Of a DNA stretch of 64,000 bases, positions 50,971 through 60,536 are shown in pieces. A program made the position numbers and the translations under genes. Every line of letters starts with the position of its first letter. Position 1 is the first letter of the stretch. The notes beneath the pieces are model-generated. The model was given only the letters and a program-made list of their open reading frames with translations, did no database searches and was not told the DNA's origin. The stretch lies in the NCBI GenBank assembly GCA_947454235.1, contig CANGIY010000007.1, positions 62,001 through 126,000 on the forward strand, written 5' to 3'. The stretch comes from Chitinophagaceae bacterium. Lineage in GTDB: Bacteria; Bacteroidota; Bacteroidia; Chitinophagales; Chitinophagaceae.

Positions 50971-53900
50971 ATGAGAACAATTAGCTTTACTCTGACTATT
51001 GCAGTAGCGTTCTTTTTTCTGAACATCCACGCAGCTACTGCCTACAGCAACTACAATGCAGGTTTCTCATCAAGCTCAAATACGGAACTACTCGAAAACA
51101 GCTCATCCACAACAAGCGACATTACAAACAGCGAGGCTAACGAATCAGATTATTTGGAAATTTCAGGAACAACGCCTTCTACAACTATTTTTGGCCGATT
51201 TAGGTATTGCATACACGATAGGGACACACTAAGAAATGCGAGCGTAGGCGGAAGCTGGTATTGCTCTGATACAACAAAAGCAACCATCAGTAGAATTACA
51301 GGCATACTTGATTGCATTGCTACAGGGAAAGATACAGTTTACTATGTGATGGGCACTGACAGTACCATGGTTGAGATAAACATTAACGGTGCGCCAACGA
51401 CACCACTACCTATAACTGGACCTTCAGAATTGTGTATCGCTAGTGTGGGTACATTATCTTCTGCTACAACTGGTGGTATTTGGTCATCAAGCAATGCAGC
51501 TGTTTTAAGTGTTAACTCAACAGGGCATATATCTGCAATTTCAGAAGGTACAGCAATAATTAGTTATACCGTTTCAAACTCATGTGCCTCAACTTCAACT
51601 ACACAAAATGTGAACGTTGTTCGTGTTACATTAATTGGGGCTGTAACGGGCTCTGACGAAGTGTGTGTAGGTGCAACTGCAACTTTTGCGAACGCAACAG
51701 CGGGTGGTGTTTGGTCTGTAAGTGATGCGACTAAAGCTACTGTAGGTTCAACTGGTGTTGTAACTGGTATTTCAGCAGGAACTATTGAACTTGGATACAC
51801 ATTATACAGTGCGTGCGGAACGTTATATGGAAGGAAAGCTGTTGAGATTACTGATGTTCCTGCAATTGATATCATATCTGGCGCGGGCACAATTTGTAAC
51901 GGTGCATCTTCTACGGTGACTTGTACGACAGCAGGTGGTGTATGGAGCGCATCAGCTCCTCATATTTGTTCGGTTGATATGACCGGTAATATATACGCAA
52001 ATGCTGTTGGTTCGGCTGATGTAGTTTATAGCTTAAGCAATAGTTGTGGCACGAATACGCAGCATGCATCTGTAACAGTACTTCCAAATCCGTCTACTTT
52101 GGGTTTAATCTCAGGTCTTTCTTCAGTTTGTCAGGCCGCCACAATTACATTATCAAACGATATGGCTGGCGGTATATGGGCTTCAGACGATGCTTTGATA
52201 GCAGATGTTGATGCAGATGGTAATGTAACCGGGAATGCACCGGGAGCTACTGGCATTTCGTATACAGTTTCAAATGCATGCGGTTCTAATACAGTTAGTT
52301 TTAGTGTAACAGTAAATGAATTACCTGCAATGCCTGCGGCAATCACAGGTGTTGCATCTATATGTGCCGGGGCTACTGCAACTTTTGAAAATTCAATTTT
52401 AGGTGGAACTTGGGACATTTCTGATGCCTCTATCGCATCAATTGCATCAGATGGTACGTTGACTGCAATTACCTCTGGTAGCGTACTAGTTTCATATTCT
52501 ATCAGTAATGTATGCGGAACAAATACAGCTACTTCCTCATTGGTTGTAAATCCATTGCCTGCTATTCCTACGTCTATTACAGGTGCAGGTCACGTTTGCG
52601 TGGGTAGCTCAACAACTTTAACTGATGCAATCTCAGGTGGTAGTTGGACTGTAGACAATCCATCAATTGCTACAACCACTATAGATGGTGTACTGCGTGG
52701 AGTTAGCGCAGGTACTGCTATTGTTTCATATTCTGTTTCAAATAGTTGCGGAGTAAACATAGTTAACACCACAGTTACAGTTGATCCGGTATTACTGATA
52801 ACTGCAGTCTATGGTGCTGACACTATTTGTGCTGGCGATACAACTATTCTTCATGATACTACTTCAGGTGGAACGTGGTCTGTTGATAACGATCATATTG
52901 CAACAATTGATGCGTTCGGAAATTTTGTGGCATTGGCTTCAGGTGTTGTGAATGTAACTTATAGCATTGTAGGTGCATGCGGAAGCGGTAGTGCAGCACA
53001 TACGGTTTATATCAATTCAGTTCCGGAACTTGATCCAATTTTGGGAGCTGATGCATTTTGTGCAGGAACAACAAGCTCCTACATTTCAACTTTAACTACA
53101 GGAGCTTGGCGGTCTTCAAATACCGCTGTTCTTTCAATTGACGCAGCGGGTATCGCTACAGCCGTTTCAGCAGGCACAGTGAATATTTCATTCGTAGCGC
53201 GCAATTCTTGTGGTGTTTCTAGAGTTTCAAAAACACTTACAATCAACGATGTTCCGGCAACACCAGGCGCAATAGATGGCGTTACTTCTTTGTGTGAGGC
53301 AACAACTTCTTTATTGACAAACACTGTAGCCGGTGGAACATGGAGCAGTTCAGATGAGTTGATCCTTTCAGTAGGTTCGGATGGAACGATCAATGGAGTT
53401 GCTGCCGGACTTGCTACAATTTACTATACTATTTCAAATGATTGTGGTATCAATTCAGTATCAAGCACTATCAATGTAAATCCTATGCCGGCTATGCCAG
53501 ATCTGATTGGTGGCGCTACATCAGTTTGTGCAGGTGGTTCTGCAACTGTTACAAATACAGTATCTGGCGGTATATGGAGCATCACCGATGTTTCAATTGC
53601 AACAATCGATGCAACAGGTACAATCTCTGCATTTATTGCGGGTGATGAAACAATCGTATATACAGTTACAAACGATTGTGGTAGTAATTCAACATCTACA
53701 TTGTTCCCAATTAATCCTTTACCAGCAACTCCTTCAGCTATTAGTGGTGCTACTCACCTTTGTCCGTCAACAATGACTACCCTTACTACAGCATCTACCG
53801 ACGGCACTTGGAGTACTAGCAATGCATCTATTGCAAATGTTAATTCAATGGGTGAAGTAAATGGTGTTTCTGTAGGCAATGTTACAATTTCTTATACTGT

Positions 53901-56112
53901 AATGAATACCTGTGGCAGCACAAGTGCAACATTTGATATGAATGTTGATCCGGTTCTTTTAATTGGCGCAATTGATGGTGCTGATGAAATTTGTGAAGCA
54001 ACAACATCTACCTACAGCAATATTACGGCAAGTGGTACATGGTCGGTAAGCAACCCAACAGTTGCAACAATTGATGCAAGTGGCAATTTGACCGGTTTAA
54101 CAGGTGGGTCTGTAACAGTTAGTTACTATGTTTCTACTTCATGCGGAGTTGGTTTGAGTGTCAAAAACGTTACAGTAAATGCCCTTCCTGCTGTTGCTAC
54201 AATTTCAGGCGGTGATGTTGTTTGCCAATCTTCAAGTTCAATTTTTAGCAATGATGTTCCTGACGGAACATGGTCTTCATCTAACATTGCGGTAGCGACA
54301 ATTGATGCAACTGGTATTTGTACCGGTGTGGCTACAGGTTTTGCCCGTTTGACATATACAGTTACAAATGGTTGTGGTTCAATTAGCGATGTGAAAAGAA
54401 TAGAAGTACATGCTGCTCCTGCAATGCCATCTTCTATCATCGGTGTTGCTTCTGTTTGTGAAGGAAGCTCTGTAACTCTTGAAGATTTGACTGCCGGTGG
54501 CGAATGGTCTTCAGTTGATCCATTGATAGCAGATGTATTGGTTGATGGAACAGTATCGGGTTTTGCTGCCGGTTTAACAACCATTTCATATAGCATGACC
54601 AATGACTGTGGCACTAGTGCTGCTGAAGTTTTATTTGAAGTGCTTCCGCTGCCAATGACTCCATCAGCTATTAGTGGTGCTTCTAATGCTTGTATTGGAA
54701 CATCAACAACATTATCAAACGATATCGCAGGAGGAGATTGGACATCAAGTAACGCTTCTATTGCTTCAATTGCCACTGACGGTACTGTTACGACCGTGGC
54801 TTCGGGTAGTGTTGTTTTGTCATATAGCTTGAGCAACTCATGTGGAAGTAATTCTGTAGCTATCGATTTTACAGTTAATCCACTGCCAACTGCTCCTGCT
54901 GCAATCTCGGGCGCAGCGACTATTTGTACCGGCGTTTCAACAACTTATACAAATTCAACAACCGGAGGAAACTGGGTTTCATCCAATTCTGCTATCGCAT
55001 CGGTTTCATCAGCAGGAGTTGTAACAGGTAGAACTGCTGGTTCGGTAGTTGTTTCATATTTAGTGAGCAATTCTTGCGGTACTAACGCAGCGATTAAGAA
55101 TCTAACCGTAAATCCATCAGCAAATGCTGGTGTTATTAGCGGCCCAGCTCAATTATGTTTCAGTTCAAGGGGAACTTATACGAGTACAGTTTCAGGTGGT
55201 ACATGGTCTGTTGTTCCTTCATCTGCCGGTACAATTACTTCTAGTGGTGTTTATACTCCGAGGTTAAATAGGGCATTCACAATTAAGTACACTGTTACCA
55301 CAGCTTGTGGAACAGCAGTTGCGTCATTCGATGCAACAACTGTTTCTCCATTATCTGTTGCAGATTATGGAGCGTTAAATGTTTGCGTTGGAGGGACAAC
55401 AACATTTACAGGTTCCATCACAGGTGGCGTATGGTCAAGCGGAAGTCCTTCAATTGCTACGATCAATGCTGCAACAGGGGTAGCTACTGGCGTTGCAGTT
55501 GGGGTTTCACGTATTTCTTATTCAGTAACAAATGCTTGTGGAACTTATGTTGGCTCAAGAAACCTTTCAGTATCTTCAACTGCACCAAATGCAGGAATAC
55601 TTACAGGTCCTAGCACAATTTCTGTAGGAAATACTGCAACAATAACTGAAACAAGAGGATCGGTAACAGGTGTATGGACAACCAGCAATGCAGCTGTTGT
55701 TTCATTTGGTACAATCAGTCCTTCAACAAATACCGTTGCTCCAATAAATGGCGTGTCTGCCGGTACAGCAGTAATAACTTACACAGTTACAAATGCATGC
55801 GGATCAAACAGCGTTACAAAAACAATTTCTGTAAGTGCACACCGTGATGCGAATGAAATTGAAACAACTCAAGCACCTTTTTCAATGCAATTGTACCCTA
55901 ATCCTGCAACTGATGTTATCAACATTGAAGTGAGTGAACTTTCTGCGGATATGAACGTTATTGTAACCGACATGGCGGGTAGGGTAGTCGCCAATCAAAA
56001 AGTAGAAGACGTAAAAACGAGTCTTGATGTTTCAGGATTTACAGGTGGTGTTTATGTAGTTGCTATCCAGTCAAACGGACAAGTCTACACTCAGAAAGTA
56101 GTCATCAAATAA
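50971..56112 (+). CDS. Giant T9SS-exported Ig-repeat protein (1713 aa)
   Basis: A 1713-residue secreted protein with signal peptide (FTLTIAVAFFFLNIHAATA). About twenty BIG2/Ig-like repeats of roughly 77-79 residues fill residues 70-1635. Nearly all have the opening Cys (VCVGATATF-type), GGTWS, VNGVSAGTATISYTV and SNSCGTN with a second Cys. The last repeat (PSTISVGNTATIT) has lost the first Cys. The end is a type A T9SS sorting domain (MQLYPNPATDVINIE ... YTQKVVIK). The repeat differs in spacing from that of the 1935-aa protein (SNSCG against STGCY). It is probably a surface adhesin. The gene is monocistronic with promoter and terminator. Confidence 0.9.
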   Translation: MRTISFTLTIAVAFFFLNIHAATAYSNYNAGFSSSSNTELLENSSSTTSDITNSEANESDYLEISGTTPSTTIFGRFRYCIHDRDTLRNASVGGSWYCSDTTKATISRITGILDCIATGKDTVYYVMGTDSTMVEININGAPTTPLPITGPSELCIASVGTLSSATTGGIWSSSNAAVLSVNSTGHISAISEGTAIISYTVSNSCASTSTTQNVNVVRVTLIGAVTGSDEVCVGATATFANATAGGVWSVSDATKATVGSTGVVTGISAGTIELGYTLYSACGTLYGRKAVEITDVPAIDIISGAGTICNGASSTVTCTTAGGVWSASAPHICSVDMTGNIYANAVGSADVVYSLSNSCGTNTQHASVTVLPNPSTLGLISGLSSVCQAATITLSNDMAGGIWASDDALIADVDADGNVTGNAPGATGISYTVSNACGSNTVSFSVTVNELPAMPAAITGVASICAGATATFENSILGGTWDISDASIASIASDGTLTAITSGSVLVSYSISNVCGTNTATSSLVVNPLPAIPTSITGAGHVCVGSSTTLTDAISGGSWTVDNPSIATTTIDGVLRGVSAGTAIVSYSVSNSCGVNIVNTTVTVDPVLLITAVYGADTICAGDTTILHDTTSGGTWSVDNDHIATIDAFGNFVALASGVVNVTYSIVGACGSGSAAHTVYINSVPELDPILGADAFCAGTTSSYISTLTTGAWRSSNTAVLSIDAAGIATAVSAGTVNISFVARNSCGVSRVSKTLTINDVPATPGAIDGVTSLCEATTSLLTNTVAGGTWSSSDELILSVGSDGTINGVAAGLATIYYTISNDCGINSVSSTINVNPMPAMPDLIGGATSVCAGGSATVTNTVSGGIWSITDVSIATIDATGTISAFIAGDETIVYTVTNDCGSNSTSTLFPINPLPATPSAISGATHLCPSTMTTLTTASTDGTWSTSNASIANVNSMGEVNGVSVGNVTISYTVMNTCGSTSATFDMNVDPVLLIGAIDGADEICEATTSTYSNITASGTWSVSNPTVATIDASGNLTGLTGGSVTVSYYVSTSCGVGLSVKNVTVNALPAVATISGGDVVCQSSSSIFSNDVPDGTWSSSNIAVATIDATGICTGVATGFARLTYTVTNGCGSISDVKRIEVHAAPAMPSSIIGVASVCEGSSVTLEDLTAGGEWSSVDPLIADVLVDGTVSGFAAGLTTISYSMTNDCGTSAAEVLFEVLPLPMTPSAISGASNACIGTSTTLSNDIAGGDWTSSNASIASIATDGTVTTVASGSVVLSYSLSNSCGSNSVAIDFTVNPLPTAPAAISGAATICTGVSTTYTNSTTGGNWVSSNSAIASVSSAGVVTGRTAGSVVVSYLVSNSCGTNAAIKNLTVNPSANAGVISGPAQLCFSSRGTYTSTVSGGTWSVVPSSAGTITSSGVYTPRLNRAFTIKYTVTTACGTAVASFDATTVSPLSVADYGALNVCVGGTTTFTGSITGGVWSSGSPSIATINAATGVATGVAVGVSRISYSVTNACGTYVGSRNLSVSSTAPNAGILTGPSTISVGNTATITETRGSVTGVWTTSNAAVVSFGTISPSTNTVAPINGVSAGTAVITYTVTNACGSNSVTKTISVSAHRDANEIETTQAPFSMQLYPNPATDVINIEVSELSADMNVIVTDMAGRVVANQKVEDVKTSLDVSGFTGGVYVVAIQSNGQVYTQKVVIK

Positions 56113-56135
56113 CTCTTCTCAACAAATCTTATGAA

Positions 56136-56166
56136 AATGGGCTGCTTCTTCTTGAGGCAGCCCATT
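56136..56166. terminator. Bidirectional terminator
   Basis: AATGGGCTGC (56136-56145) and GCAGCCCATT (56157-56166) form a 10-bp stem with an 11-base loop, followed by CGTTTTTAAGG. It lies between the convergent adhesin-like and thioesterase genes. Confidence 0.9.
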
Positions 56167-56181
56167 CGTTTTTAAGGAGAT

Positions 56182-56736
56182 TTATATTTCTATTTTGCAA
56201 TTCTCTTTTACCAGAAGTGCTTTGTATTCGTCGAGGTCAAGAGGTGTTTTTATCTGTTTCATGTGGGTGCGCACTTGCTTACCGAGTTCTTTTCTTTTCA
56301 ATGCCTCAGCAAAACGTCTTATCTCATCTTTTGTTTCCAGTATCAGCCCCGGCACGTGTGCAGGATGGTGGTTTTCGTCCATCGCTACCATTGTAAAATA
56401 ACAGGTGTTGGTGTGTTTTACTGTTTGTGTTTTGAAGTTCTCAGATGTAACGCGAATGCCCACGATCAAAGAACTTGAACCAGCGAAGTTGACCGAAGCC
56501 TTTAATGATACCAATTCACCCACTTCTACCGATTGCAGAAAATCAACATGGTCAATGGAGGCTGTCACGCAATAATTGCCCGCGTGTTTGGCGGCGCATA
56601 CATAAGCGACTTTATCCATAAGCGAAAGGAGAATACCTCCATGTACTTTACCACCGAAATTGGCATAGGTGGGTATCATAAGTTCTGTAATCGTTGTTTT
56701 AGAGTACTGAACCGGGCGAAAAATACGTTGTTCCAT
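56182..56736 (-). CDS. Acyl-CoA thioesterase, hotdog fold (YciA-like)
   Basis: A 184-residue hotdog-fold protein. MIPTYANFGGKVHGGILLSLMDKVAYVCAAKHAG holds the conserved helix and the catalytic-type Asn/His/Asp residues. The TASIDHVDFLQSVEVGELVSLKASV strand pair is typical of the acyl-CoA hydrolase (YciA/BFIT) group. A basic C-terminal tail of about 40 residues follows. It hydrolyses acyl-CoA esters in the cytoplasm; chain-length preference cannot be read. Apparently monocistronic. Confidence 0.9.
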   Translation of the reverse strand: MEQRIFRPVQYSKTTITELMIPTYANFGGKVHGGILLSLMDKVAYVCAAKHAGNYCVTASIDHVDFLQSVEVGELVSLKASVNFAGSSSLIVGIRVTSENFKTQTVKHTNTCYFTMVAMDENHHPAHVPGLILETKDEIRRFAEALKRKELGKQVRTHMKQIKTPLDLDEYKALLVKENCKIEI

Positions 56737-56777
56737 TTATTGACAGGTTATTTTGTTGTAAATGTAAGAGTAGCAGC

Positions 56778-56810
56778 TTTGTAATTCATTCATTCAAACA
56801 ACTATATTTG
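56778..56810 (+). promoter_or_regulatory. Promoter of the 162-aa hypothetical gene
   Basis: TTTG (56778-56781), 21-base spacer, TATATTTG (56803-56810), 17 bases before the ATG at 56828. Same architecture as the promoter at 50910-50942. Confidence 0.6.
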
Positions 56811-56827
56811 TAACAAACAGCGTTTTT

Positions 56828-57316
56828 ATGATTTATAAAATTACCGGCAAAAGTTTTACGCACAGCGATATCTATAAAGAAGATGGCACCCATTTGGGGA
56901 CTCTCGATTTTTCAATTTTTGACCTTAAAGTGAGGGGTAAACTCCATACTGATTCGGGTCAAGATTTTTCTTTGGAAGCCGATTCTATTTTCCAAAAGCA
57001 CTTTACAGTAAAAGAAGGTTCTGTAGCCATTGGTGAAATTAACGCAAAATGGTTCTCGGGTAAATTAGATCTGACTTCGAAAAAAGGCTTGAAATATTCT
57101 TTAAACTGGGAGGGCTTTTTTAACAACAGACTGGCAATGTACAACGAAGCTGGTGTGGAAGTAGCGCATATTCGCTGGCATACGCAGCTCTTTAAATTGG
57201 GGCATGAATGGTTTCTTGAAATTGATGACAATTATCCGGATGTAAACGAGGAAGAAATGGTGATGGTTATTTGTTACTTTTTTTCAAGGGTATTTGGAAC
57301 TCCCTCGGTTTTTTAA
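56828..57316 (+). CDS. Beta-rich hypothetical protein, tubby/LURP-like in appearance
   Basis: A 162-residue soluble protein made of alternating short strands (SDIYKEDGTHLGTLDF, KVRGKLHTDSGQDFSL, AIGEINAKWFSGKLDL, GLKYSLNWEGFFNNRLAMYNEAG) and a C-terminal hydrophobic helix (EEEMVMVICYFFSRVF). The strand-rich core with a buried C-terminal helix resembles tubby-like/LURP-one proteins that can act as membrane-tethered scramblases or lipid sensors. That is a fold guess, not a family match. Monocistronic, with a clear promoter and terminator. Confidence 0.75.
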   Translation: MIYKITGKSFTHSDIYKEDGTHLGTLDFSIFDLKVRGKLHTDSGQDFSLEADSIFQKHFTVKEGSVAIGEINAKWFSGKLDLTSKKGLKYSLNWEGFFNNRLAMYNEAGVEVAHIRWHTQLFKLGHEWFLEIDDNYPDVNEEEMVMVICYFFSRVFGTPSVF

Positions 57317-57324
57317 TAGAAAAC

Positions 57325-57354
57325 GGGAAGACGTACTTCAAAAAACGTCTTCCC
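57325..57354. terminator. Intrinsic terminator
   Basis: GGGAAGACG (57325-57333) and CGTCTTCCC (57346-57354) with a 12-base loop, followed by TTTCTTTTG. It lies between convergent genes. Confidence 0.88.
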
Positions 57355-57377
57355 TTTCTTTTGTAGTTTTTTCAGTT

Positions 57378-57575
57378 TTAATTTTCTTTGATGAAATCGG
57401 ATATTTGGGTTTGAATTGCCTTTAAATATTCAGGTGTTTCATCCGAAATAAATTGCCATCCCAACTCTCCTCTAAATTCCATATCAACTGGGAATATAGA
57501 TCGATTGGGGAAAACCTGATACACGTTCTTATTTTTGTTTATTACAATATGAATATCGTTGATTGTTATTTCCAT
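57378..57575 (-). CDS. Small hypothetical protein
   Basis: A 65-residue soluble protein with a strand-rich start (MEITINDIHIVINKNKNVYQV), an FRGELGWQFISDETPEYL middle and a C-terminal helix (LKAIQTQISDFIKEN). No Cys, signal peptide or membrane helix. No family is recognised. Compact composition and isolation between two terminators support a real gene. Confidence 0.55.
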   Translation of the reverse strand: MEITINDIHIVINKNKNVYQVFPNRSIFPVDMEFRGELGWQFISDETPEYLKAIQTQISDFIKEN

Positions 57576-57664
57576 GGTTTTATTTTATGCAAAAATAAAA
57601 ATATTATTTATTAAAGCAGCGAGATGTGGTTGTAAATCGATAAATGGTGTCGCTCTATGTTATT

Positions 57665-57694
57665 AATTGAGAGAGCTTTTAGGCTCTCTCAATT
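57665..57694. terminator. Intrinsic terminator
   Basis: AATTGAGAGAGC (57665-57676) and GCTCTCTCAATT (57683-57694) form a perfect 12-bp stem, loop TTTTAG, with TTCTTTCTTT following on the plus strand. On the minus strand it follows the exported protein gene at 57720. Confidence 0.85.
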
Positions 57695-57719
57695 TTCTTT
57701 CTTTATCACGTCGCTAAAA

Positions 57720-58130
57720 CTATGGTTTCACCCTGCGGAAAATATAGCGGGTAATGAACAATCCGCCCGATGTACTGCCATTAGACATTTGTTCGTTACC
57801 ACCACTTGTTACTGTAAACAGTTCCCAGCCAGCCGCCGCAAATTCATTTAAGCGATCTACGATGGCGCGGTCGTTGTTAGCAATGTTATCGAAGTTAATA
57901 CCAACCATACTGTAAAAATTCTTCAGGTCTTTTTCGCGCATTTGCCCTCCATCATCAGTCGTCAAAAGCCTAGAACGACCTAGACCACCCGGTACCACCG
58001 ATTCAATAGCTGTGATTTGTTTGTACTCATAAGTCACTTTCTGAGTAGTAGAAGGTGCGGCAGGTGCTTGTGCCATTGTCATGTTTGTGCAGGCGAGACC
58101 TAAAGCAGCGATAATCAAAATTTTCTTCAT
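57720..58130 (-). CDS. Small exported hypothetical protein
   Basis: A 136-residue protein with a signal peptide (MKKILIIAALGLACTNMTMAQ). The mature domain has YEYKQITAIESVVPGGLGRSRLL, NFYSMVGINFDNI and LNEFAAAGWELFTVTSGG near residues 93-110, then ITRYIFRRVKP. The LNEFAAAGWEL pattern resembles DUF4177-type small domains, which is only a similarity of shape. Periplasmic localisation is likely. Monocistronic. Confidence 0.75.
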   Translation of the reverse strand: MKKILIIAALGLACTNMTMAQAPAAPSTTQKVTYEYKQITAIESVVPGGLGRSRLLTTDDGGQMREKDLKNFYSMVGINFDNIANNDRAIVDRLNEFAAAGWELFTVTSGGNEQMSNGSTSGGLFITRYIFRRVKP

Positions 58131-58434
58131 GTTGTTTGTTTTGAGCGTAATAGCTAAAGTGAAATTGTTTTATTTGATTGTTTCAATTCAAAAAGTGTGC
58201 CAAGGTAGTCTAATATTTTTTGCCGTTTTCAAAAATGCCCATGTTCTACAATGTCCGAGTGCTTTGATTCGTTGTATTGTTGAGATGATTAGCGATTATA
58301 GCGTATCGCACAATATATTAGATTGTTGAGGCATCAACATAGATTTTCAATAAACCTCTTTAAGGTTTTTTAATGTTGTGTTTGCCCCTTGGAACCATGG
58401 AGGGGCTTAATTTTGTGGGGCAAATTTATTTGGC
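58131..58434. other. Intergenic region, 304 bases, with operator-like palindromes
   Basis: No gene is seen. The right end carries TTTGCCCC (58381-58388) and its inverted match GGGGCAAA (58417-58424), which bracket a -7 box TAATTTTG (58408-58415). A competing match GCCCCT/AGGGGC (58384-58389, 58401-58406) lies inside. This layout suits a repressor or activator site over the aldehyde dehydrogenase promoter. The left 240 bases are AT-rich and featureless. Confidence 0.45.
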
Positions 58435-59808
58435 ATGAACGATTTCCTTTTTTCAATAGACCCATCAACCGGTAAAGAGATAGCCCGATTCCCCATAACA
58501 ACAAATGAAGAAGTTGAGCGTATTTTGAATCAATCTACAGCATCTTTTACCAACTGGAGTAAAAAGTCGTTTTCAGAGCGCGGCGAACATATCAGGAATA
58601 TCGCGGCACTGCTCAGGATTGAAAAGGAAAATTTAGCAAGGCTTGCGGCAAGTGAGATGGGTAAACCAGTTTGGCAGGGCAGGGAAGAAGTAGAGAAATG
58701 CGCTACGACCCTCGAGTTTTATGCCGAGCAAGCACAATCGATGTTGGCCGATGTTACAATTAAAACCAATGCATCAAACAGTTTCGTTACTTATCGACCA
58801 TTGGGTACAATATTATCGATCATGCCCTGGAATTTTCCCTTCTGGCAAGTGTTCAGGGCTATGGCACCTGCGCTGATGGCGGGTAATACCATGGTGCTCA
58901 AACATGCCTCTAATGTATCGGGGTGTGCTCTGGCAATACAAGATATCGTTGAGCGCGCAGGGTTGCCGCAAGGTGTCTTTGCTACATTATTAATACCTTC
59001 AGGCAGGGTGGCTGATGTGATACGCCATAAATCAATTGCAGCGGTTACACTTACAGGCAGTACCGAAGCTGGTAAAAATGTGGCGTCGGTAGCTGGTTCG
59101 GTGCTTAAAAAAGCGGTGCTGGAGCTGGGCGGTAGTGATGCCTATATTGTGCTTGATGATGTTGATGTTCAAAAAGCTGCGCGCATTTGTACCGACGGGC
59201 GGCTTAAAAACAGCGGACAAAGTTGCGTGGCTGCAAAAAGGTTTGTGGTGGTAGAGTCAGTTTTACCTCAGTTTGAACAGGCAATGGTAGAAGCTATGTT
59301 GGCATCAAAATATGGCAACCCATTTGAACACGGCGTTATTGTAGGCCCTATGGCGCGACATGATTTAAGAGATCAGCTGCACGAACAGGTTTTAAATAGC
59401 ATTGGTGCAGGAGCCAAATTACTTTGTGGAGGATTCCTGCCGGATGAAGCGGGGGCGTACTATCCGCCTACAGTGCTCACCAATGTAAAAAAAGAGATGC
59501 CTGCCTATGAAGAAGAATTATTTGGTCCGGTGGCTGCTATTATTCCGGTTAAAAACATGGAAGAAGCCATCTTCGTTGCCAATGATTCTGAATTTGGATT
59601 GGGTGGAGCGGTGATTTCAAACAATATTGAATTAGCCACCCGATTGGCAAAAGAAGAAGTTGATGCGGGCAATGTATTTGTAAACCATTTTGTTTTTTCT
59701 GATGCGCGTCTACCGTTTGGTGGTATTAAATCGAGCGGTTACGGACGAGAGCTGGGCAGTTATGGTATACTTGAATTTGTGAATGTGAAAACTGTGTACG
59801 TCGCATAA
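58435..59808 (+). CDS. NAD(P)-dependent aldehyde dehydrogenase, succinate-semialdehyde type
   Basis: A 457-residue ALDH-superfamily enzyme. Substrate and cofactor motifs are visible: MPWNFPFW, VLKHASNVSG, LTGSTEAGK (Rossmann), catalytic Glu230 (LELGGSDA) and Cys264 (SGQSCVAAKR). The end FGGIKSSGYGRELG is typical. Length and motifs fit the short succinate-semialdehyde dehydrogenase group (about 455 aa, GabD/YneI-like). Substrates could be succinate semialdehyde or related aldehydes from polyamine or GABA breakdown. It is preceded by the palindromic operator-like region and followed by a separate GDSL gene. Confidence 0.9.
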   Translation: MNDFLFSIDPSTGKEIARFPITTNEEVERILNQSTASFTNWSKKSFSERGEHIRNIAALLRIEKENLARLAASEMGKPVWQGREEVEKCATTLEFYAEQAQSMLADVTIKTNASNSFVTYRPLGTILSIMPWNFPFWQVFRAMAPALMAGNTMVLKHASNVSGCALAIQDIVERAGLPQGVFATLLIPSGRVADVIRHKSIAAVTLTGSTEAGKNVASVAGSVLKKAVLELGGSDAYIVLDDVDVQKAARICTDGRLKNSGQSCVAAKRFVVVESVLPQFEQAMVEAMLASKYGNPFEHGVIVGPMARHDLRDQLHEQVLNSIGAGAKLLCGGFLPDEAGAYYPPTVLTNVKKEMPAYEEELFGPVAAIIPVKNMEEAIFVANDSEFGLGGAVISNNIELATRLAKEEVDAGNVFVNHFVFSDARLPFGGIKSSGYGRELGSYGILEFVNVKTVYVA

Positions 59809-59865
59809 TTTGGTGATAGCTGCCTGTTTAATTAATATTGTACCACAACCGAAAAAGATAGTTTT

Positions 59866-60468
59866 ATGTATTCATACCTCGCACTCGGCGACTCATACAC
59901 AATTGGTGAATTGGTGCCTTCTAATGAGAATTTTCCGCACCAGCTTGTAGAAATGCTCAAGCATGACGGTGTGAAAGTGAGTGAGCCAATCATTATAGCT
60001 ACTACTGGTTGGACGACCGATGAGTTGGCGGCGGCAATTATGGAGCGAGCTATTTCAGGGACGTTTTCAATTGTAACCCTGCTCATTGGTGTAAATAATC
60101 AGTACCGAGGCAGGAGTGCAGAAAACTACACCGCAGAATTTGAGTCACTGTTGAATCAGGCTATTGCTTTTGCGGGTGGTCATACCAACAGGGTATTTGT
60201 ATTGTCTATTCCTGATTGGGGGGCAACTCCTTTTGCTGAGGGTAAAGACAGGAAACAAATTGCCCATGAAATTGATGTGTACAACGGCATCAACCAAAAA
60301 ATGACCGCACATTATAAATGTCACTACCTCGATATAACCGACAGCACCCGTATAAATGCAGGTAATCCTGCATACCTGGTGAGCGATGCACTGCACCCGT
60401 CAGGAAAAGAATACAAGGTGTGGGCTGAAAGATTGTCAAAGCAAGTAAAAGCAGAACTAGGGGCTTGA
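59866..60468 (+). CDS. SGNH/GDSL-family hydrolase
   Basis: A 200-residue esterase/lipase-like protein. Block I is YLALGDSYTIGE with the nucleophile Ser10, block III LIGVNNQYRG carries the Asn, and block V SDALHPSG carries the catalytic Asp and His. No signal peptide is seen, so it is cytoplasmic. The substrate is unknown. It lies 57 bases after the aldehyde dehydrogenase gene, possibly in the same transcript. Confidence 0.9.
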   Translation: MYSYLALGDSYTIGELVPSNENFPHQLVEMLKHDGVKVSEPIIIATTGWTTDELAAAIMERAISGTFSIVTLLIGVNNQYRGRSAENYTAEFESLLNQAIAFAGGHTNRVFVLSIPDWGATPFAEGKDRKQIAHEIDVYNGINQKMTAHYKCHYLDITDSTRINAGNPAYLVSDALHPSGKEYKVWAERLSKQVKAELGA

Positions 60469-60512
60469 TTGTTAAAAAAAGAAAAAACGAATGTTATTTT
60501 GTTTGGTTTCGT

Positions 60513-60520
60513 TAACTTTG
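60513..60520 (+). promoter_or_regulatory. -7 promoter element of the PspC-like gene
   Basis: TAACTTTG, full TAnnTTTG match, 16 bases before the ATG at 60537. Confidence 0.45.
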
Positions 60521-60536
60521 GCTGAAACGATTGACA

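Noticed and set aside
54126-54836. Minus-strand 236-aa ORF inside the 50.9-56.1 kb giant gene
   Set aside because: Same antisense artefact of the repeat array; the sequence repeats with the period of the Ig domains.
50971-56112. Possible CRISPR-like or satellite array from regular repeats
   Set aside because: The period is about 230 bases, the units diverge freely at third positions, and the frame stays open throughout, so these are protein domain repeats.
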